Part shown: positions 59,256 to 64,000 of the stretch, piece by piece
Layout of the letters: each line of letters opens with the position of its first letter
Position numbering within the stretch: the first letter of the stretch is position 1
Assembly: GCF_000264905.1 (NCBI RefSeq)
Contig: NW_006763138.1
Span: 1,077,245 to 1,141,244 of the forward strand
From: Stereum hirsutum FP-91666 SS1
Lineage: Eukaryota; Basidiomycota; Agaricomycetes; Russulales; Stereaceae
Length of the DNA: 64,000 nt
Direction: 5' to 3'
Made by a program: the position numbers and the translations under genes
The notes under the pieces: generated by a model
The model's input: only the letters and a program-made list of their open reading frames with translations
Database searches by the model: none
What the model was told of the DNA's origin: nothing

Positions 59256-61937
59256 CACTCGTGCGTAAATTTCATCCGGTTTCTCTACGCAGACCCCTCA
59301 ACTGACCGCTAAATACAGTGCTTTTACCCCCCAGCACCCTGATCATCGAAAGCGTCCCTTCCGCAGCACTGATTCCCCTGTGCAGGCGCAGAGGCGCATT
59401 AGTACACATTCGAACCCGATGAAGTTCCATATCTTGTTTTTTCTTGCCAGGTGTACTTTGCTACCTTATCACGATTCTATATTTCTTGGACTGGACCTTT
59501 ACCTTGGAACTACATTTGCCTGCAATATCCGTATTTGGGAAACGGAAAAATCGCCCTCGTCAATGTACTAGTTGTCCTTATTCTTGAAATCTTACTGCGT
59601 TCTTGCGAGCACTGCGTCCCCTATCAAAAGTGAGCGCTTGAGCAGCGACGAAGGAAGACAGTATCACCCCCAAGCGAATACTCGCGTAACAAGGCTTAAC
59701 TCAGTATCACCGCGAACTGGCAACAGACATCCCTCACGCAGGAGAACAGTGTGGCCGCTAACCTTCAAGCTACAAGGCGTCACTCGTGACACTGTTGCCA
59801 AACAATGCCATGTGTCGCCTTGTGTCGCCGAGAGCGACCCGTGCTTTGAAGTTCGCCGCACGCAGTTGGTCACTCTGTCATACCCCCACTGCACTGCACT
59901 TCCCAACACTTCATCGCCATTTTCACAAGTATATATTCACCGTCATCGACAATAAACAGAGTATTCGCATGATCATAGGGCCTGAAGGAGCACTACCAGC
60001 CAATACATGTACAACGATATGCTACACGAACAAAGAGTTATAGTACCGTACAAACCAAGAGGTGTGCGGAATTGCAATCGCACACACAGCTCGGACTTTC
60101 GGCTGATCGGGAAATGAATCGGCTACGAGAGCGGTGCCCCGGGGTCCCATTAGGGATGTGGGTGGCACTGTGGCAATTCCTGAGGCTTCAATGCATTCAA
60201 AGGGTGGAAGTTTCAAGTGGAGGCATTTAAGGCGGAAATCCATGTAAGTTAAGATGAGGAATATACATAATGCACTTCCCGAGTCCATTGTACCAAGGAA
60301 CAGGGTAGACTGAATATAGATCATGATGTGTGTACAACTGAGAACTCCGTGTACTAATCTGCTCCTTCACCTGGATACTACACGGTCTTGAACAGAGCTC
60401 CGAGTCATGTTCTCGTCGAAAATAGATCTGTATAGCACGCATCAGTGGGTATCATGTGAAACTATACCAAACATGGTACGAGGAAAACGAAACTTACATG
60501 ATCAACGCAACCTGTACACCCACGCCACAGTCATCATACACCATGACCGCCAGTCTCTGATGAGCTTTCCTCAGGCTCGTTCATGATTGTTGATTCAGTG
60601 GCAGGTTGAAGGGGTAAGGGATATTGAAAGGTGATCAAAATATAACATATAGCGTGAGCATTGATGTCGTGATGGAGAGCCTGAGGCCCCGATACCTCAG
60701 AGAGGGTCCTGACAGCTCGACGACGCCCAACATTCCAAGCCGTGCTCGGATTGACGTTGCTAGCAATATACTGCGCAATACAGAATGGGCAGCATGAGGG
60801 TTGGTAGAAAGGCGGCATCGAAGACTCGGAGCGTGCGATCCATTCGAATAAGTGATGTGTTCGCCTTGACCACAACATTGCTGCTAATGTTTGTGAGCGA
60901 GGAGCGTTATGGAACATTATACATATCTGAGGGTGAACGTACCGTCAATGGCGTAGTCATCGCGCATTGTAACGTTCTCAGGCAGCTGCAAAGACATACT
61001 ACTATCGGAGGTCTCTGATACGAGCGAACCCAGAGTGGACGTTCGTGTGCGTCTATCTCCTGAGAGCCCGACAAGCACAGTAAATCAATACAGAGCAAGA
61101 GTTTGTAAGAAACAGAGCGTACTGATTTCGCCAAAGACGGCTCGACGCCTCACAATAGATGCAGGGTGAAAATGTAGGTCGGTCATCAAAGACAGAGGTT
61201 GTCGAGGGGGGATGAGACGTAGAGAGCTACAAAGGTGAGGAGTGACGCCGATCTATGAAGTATAAGTGGAGTACCCTAGATCAAGTATCTTTCTCAGGTA
61301 CGTCATGAAGCGCATCATGCAGAAAGGCCCTACACCTGGCAGTTTCAACGTTCTGATGGAGAGCACTTTGCGGTTTGCCACCAAGTTCAGTGGCTTCAGG
61401 TAAACATAGTGATCCGAGAATGATACGCTCCAAGCACAGAAAGCTATCCAGTGGGTCAAATGCGAAAAGCACCAGAAACATGAGTTGACCAAGAACACGA
61501 GCTGTACGATTGCAACACGTAGACTGAATACACGCTTGTGGGTTAAGTACGTTCCTTCGGAAATTGCCCATTTTCACACTCCGCCACCCTCCGCTCTCTG
61601 CGAGATCTTTCGCCTTTCACGCCCATCCTTCGGGCGTGCTGCTCGTTTAACTGCTGGTCTGCTTCGGTCAATAATTCACCAAATACTCTCATTAGCTGGT
61701 TTTCTTTGAGCGGACTGGGAGAATCGCCTCCTCTTATCGATGAACATGCAATTCGCGAGTTACTCGTGTATTGCCATGAACTCTGAACATGAGGTCCACA
61801 CTGTGATTCCTCATTGTTTCGACCACAAACTTAGGGCACTGGGCAGTCTGACTCGTGGTCAAATCGTGTGCATGATGATGGCTGGTATGCTGTACTGAGA
61901 CCTGAGAGATCGAAGTCCGTGGCCGAAAAGTATTGAC
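59256..61937. other. Unassigned region
   Basis: About 2.7 kb. A 127-codon minus frame (60917-60534) and others near 61577-61253 have no recognisable domain and overlap plus-strand frames. There may be a decayed membrane-protein or unknown gene on the minus strand, but no splice model held together. Confidence 0.3.
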
Positions 61938-61945
61938 TATATAAG
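61938..61945 (+). promoter_or_regulatory. TATA box of the right-edge gene
   Basis: TATATAAG, about 84 bases before the ATG at 62022. Confidence 0.45.
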
Positions 61946-62021
61946 ACCCACTCCCTCTTGGGGAGCAAACCTTCAGCGACAAATTGACATCGCAATTCTA
62001 CCTGCATTTTTCTCTCTCTGC

Positions 62022-64000
62022 ATGATCTTGGCAATACTTTTATTTGCTTCCATGTTTCCGCTCACAAATTTCGGTTTTTTGCGCGACAATCCCCAGACGC
62101 CGGTTCGTCCTAGACCTGCTCACGGGCGAACACAGGATTTAGGCGCGGAACCCCCTCTAGGTATGTATTCCACTGTCTCGTAGTATTCACACTGATCTAT
62201 CATTGATCCACTCCATTTCTCTCTCAAGCGCCACCGGAATTCATGGGCGGAATCGATGAACACAATGCCTTATCCTCGGAGAATGCACCTCCTCTATTCG
62301 CCCCCATTCCCACCTTCCATCCACATCTCTCGTCCACGTTTCCGCCATTTGCATCATCCACCTTCGGCTCTATCCAGAATACACCTACTCCAACCGTTCG
62401 CGCTCGGGATCAACCGACGTCTGTGGCACCTACCGTCAATAATACCCAGGCCTCTCTCTCGTTGGCATTCGCGGATGGCGTGTTATTGATGCGAACCAAT
62501 GCAGCGACCATGAAATGGGAGCTTCAATGCCCAGATTGCAAGGCATGGGTCTCCACCGGACTGTCCTCTGAGTCGACTCTGGGCAACAGAGACGGCCATT
62601 TTGCCAGTTTAGTCGCTCATCGTCAAGGGAAGAAGTGTGCGCAGGAGTGGAAGTCTAGGGTAGCGGGTCTCGATGGCAGCGATACATCTTTGGGTGCTGA
62701 TGGTGAAATTCCGACGCAGCAGCTGCCACCAAGGACTTCCAGTGCACCTCCCGATTCACTTTCACCGGGGAAACGAGCACAGAACGCCTGGTATAGCGCT
62801 CATGCGCATGATTTTGACGATGCGTATTCTGGGTAAGATCCGAATCCTCTTGTGTCTTGGCCCAGTTTTTCTATTCCTTGTGGAGTTCTGCTCATACTAC
62901 TACCTGCCTGCCATACATTCTGCAGATATTCGAACATCAACACTCGTCCCGGCTCAGCACCACCTGACGTCCCTGATGGGCCACCTTGCCCCGGAATCCC
63001 AATCTTCTGGCCTCCCGAGCTCGATCCCTACGATACGTTCCCTTGGTCACGCCTAGGTCCGACTGCTGGACTCGAGCAGTTTCCGTTCTCTATCAGCATT
63101 CAAGACCAGGGAAGCAGGTTCCTTGCGCACTCGCGTCAGTGTACTGGTGTTGTACACCACGTGAGTGTGCCTTGCCTCGAATGCCAGTCCATGTCCCCTC
63201 GCATCGAACGAGTCGTCTCAGCCGCACGGTCAGGGATAGTGCCACACAAATTCATCCACTTCAGCCCTCAGCAGCTACGAGAGCGACTTCGGGAGCGCAT
63301 GGATGCATTGAATGCATGGAAGTTGAAGGTGTGTGTATTATATTTTCTTACTTTCGAATCACTCTAATGCTCTTGTTCAGTTTCTCAATCTTAGCCGCTC
63401 TATGGCTGCCGCAGCTCAGAAAGCCGTCGACTTTAAGCGCTTCACCATGGCTTTTGCAGAAATGGACGCATCTAAAGTCGGTATCCTGGTTCAAACGGCT
63501 CTGCGCCACGGTGCGAGCATTACTGCTATCATAACGCAGATGGAGCAAGCGATCAAGGGTGTATACAATCCTCGCTTCGTCTCGGAACGCACTCTCGATA
63601 TCTCGACGTTGATCTTCCGCATCGGCGGTCGCCCTCTTCTGTACGCAATGAACCACGCACTCGGCCTTCCATCTCTTCGAACTCTCCAACACCACCTTTC
63701 CTTCATACGGATCATGCCCACCGTCGGAGACATTACACGGCAGACGATAGATCACAATATTCGAGAGGTCCTTTTGAAGCCTTTGACGAGCCTCGCCAGA
63801 TCCGTTCACCGCCGTGGTGCTTCTCTCCTCATCGACGAAGTCGCTCTCGAGGAGGCCGCCTGTCATTTCCATGATGTCAACATGGTAGGCGGCCTCTGTT
63901 GGAAGCATTCCCGCCTCTTCGACCTCGTTCTACGATCGTATCACTCGGCGGTCGAATTAGCAAAGCACCTGGCAGCAGGAGATCTTCACCTCGGCAAGGA
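62022..64000 (+). CDS. Large repeat-family protein (transposon-like, Agaricomycete), 3' end outside window
   Basis: Exons 62022-62160, 62229-62832, 62926-63328 and 63381 to the edge are in phase. The N-terminal part is Pro-rich and disordered; then comes a Cys/His cluster, MKWELQCPDCKAWVSTGLSS, DGHFASLVAHRQGKKCAQEW, which looks like a zinc finger, followed by a second Cys pair (VPCLECQSMSPRI). The last exon has helical segments such as RHGASITAIITQMEQA, RTLDISTLIFRIGGRPLLYA and HALGLPSLRTLQHH. The layout (zinc finger, helical region, 'HALGLPS' segment) is familiar to me from high-copy proteins in mushroom genomes that may derive from DNA transposons. No catalytic motif is visible in this window. 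An alternative start at 62052 avoids a hydrophobic N-terminus. Confidence 0.55.

Noticed and set aside
60534..60917. 127-codon minus frame
   Set aside because: No family resemblance, and no spliced extension could be found; left as unassigned sequence.

Overview
The window looks like nuclear DNA of a filamentous basidiomycete, probably an Agaricomycete. Genes are intron-dense, with introns mostly about 50-75 bases and GT-AG borders. The families fit this: NucA/NucB-type secreted nucleases, a DUF6533 membrane protein, a small secreted cysteine-rich protein with a Kex2-like site, a Zn2Cys6 regulator, and a mushroom-type repeat-family protein at the right edge. No rRNA, CRISPR array or convincing intact tRNA was seen. 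All gene models were spliced by eye from reading frame, splice sites and family resemblance.

Region 1 (1-21 kb): four paralogous genes for secreted NucA/NucB-like DNases, two on the plus strand (68-744, cut by the window edge, and 2076-3351) and two on the minus strand (12431-13735 and 17861-19156). They share one exon layout, including a 4-nucleotide microexon visible in all three complete copies. Between them lie a large low-complexity PH-domain protein (4867-10939), a truncated DJ-1/PfpI-like gene (14844-15384) and a Knr4/Smi1-like protein (15397-17169). A small secreted cysteine-rich protein follows (20690-21198).

Region 2 (21.9-37.7 kb): six adjacent genes that look like a carbon-catabolic cluster. 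They are a D-erythronate-dehydrogenase-like SDR, an RpiB-type sugar-phosphate isomerase, a class II ketose-bisphosphate aldolase, an MFS transporter of the anion:cation symporter type, a Zn2Cys6 regulator and a dihydroxyacetone/erythrulose-type kinase. I infer use of C4 sugars, tetritols or tetronates via erythrulose phosphates and erythrose 4-phosphate. A 904-bp TA-flanked element with 27-bp terminal inverted repeats, carrying a tRNA-like segment, sits at the 5' end of the transporter gene, whose first membrane segment I could not find.

Region 3 (38.3-41.0 kb): a SIKE/FGFR1OP2-family coiled-coil protein (probable STRIPAK subunit) and an ABM-domain protein. Region 4 (41-47 kb): gene-poor, with F-box/LRR-like remnants. 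Region 5 (47-51 kb): an FAD-dependent dehydrogenase of the fumarate reductase/CobZ-TcuA type and a classical SDR, both on the minus strand. Region 6 (51.3-64 kb): a Prp24/SART3-like splicing factor, a DUF6533 membrane protein, an unassigned stretch, and the repeat-family protein running off the right edge.
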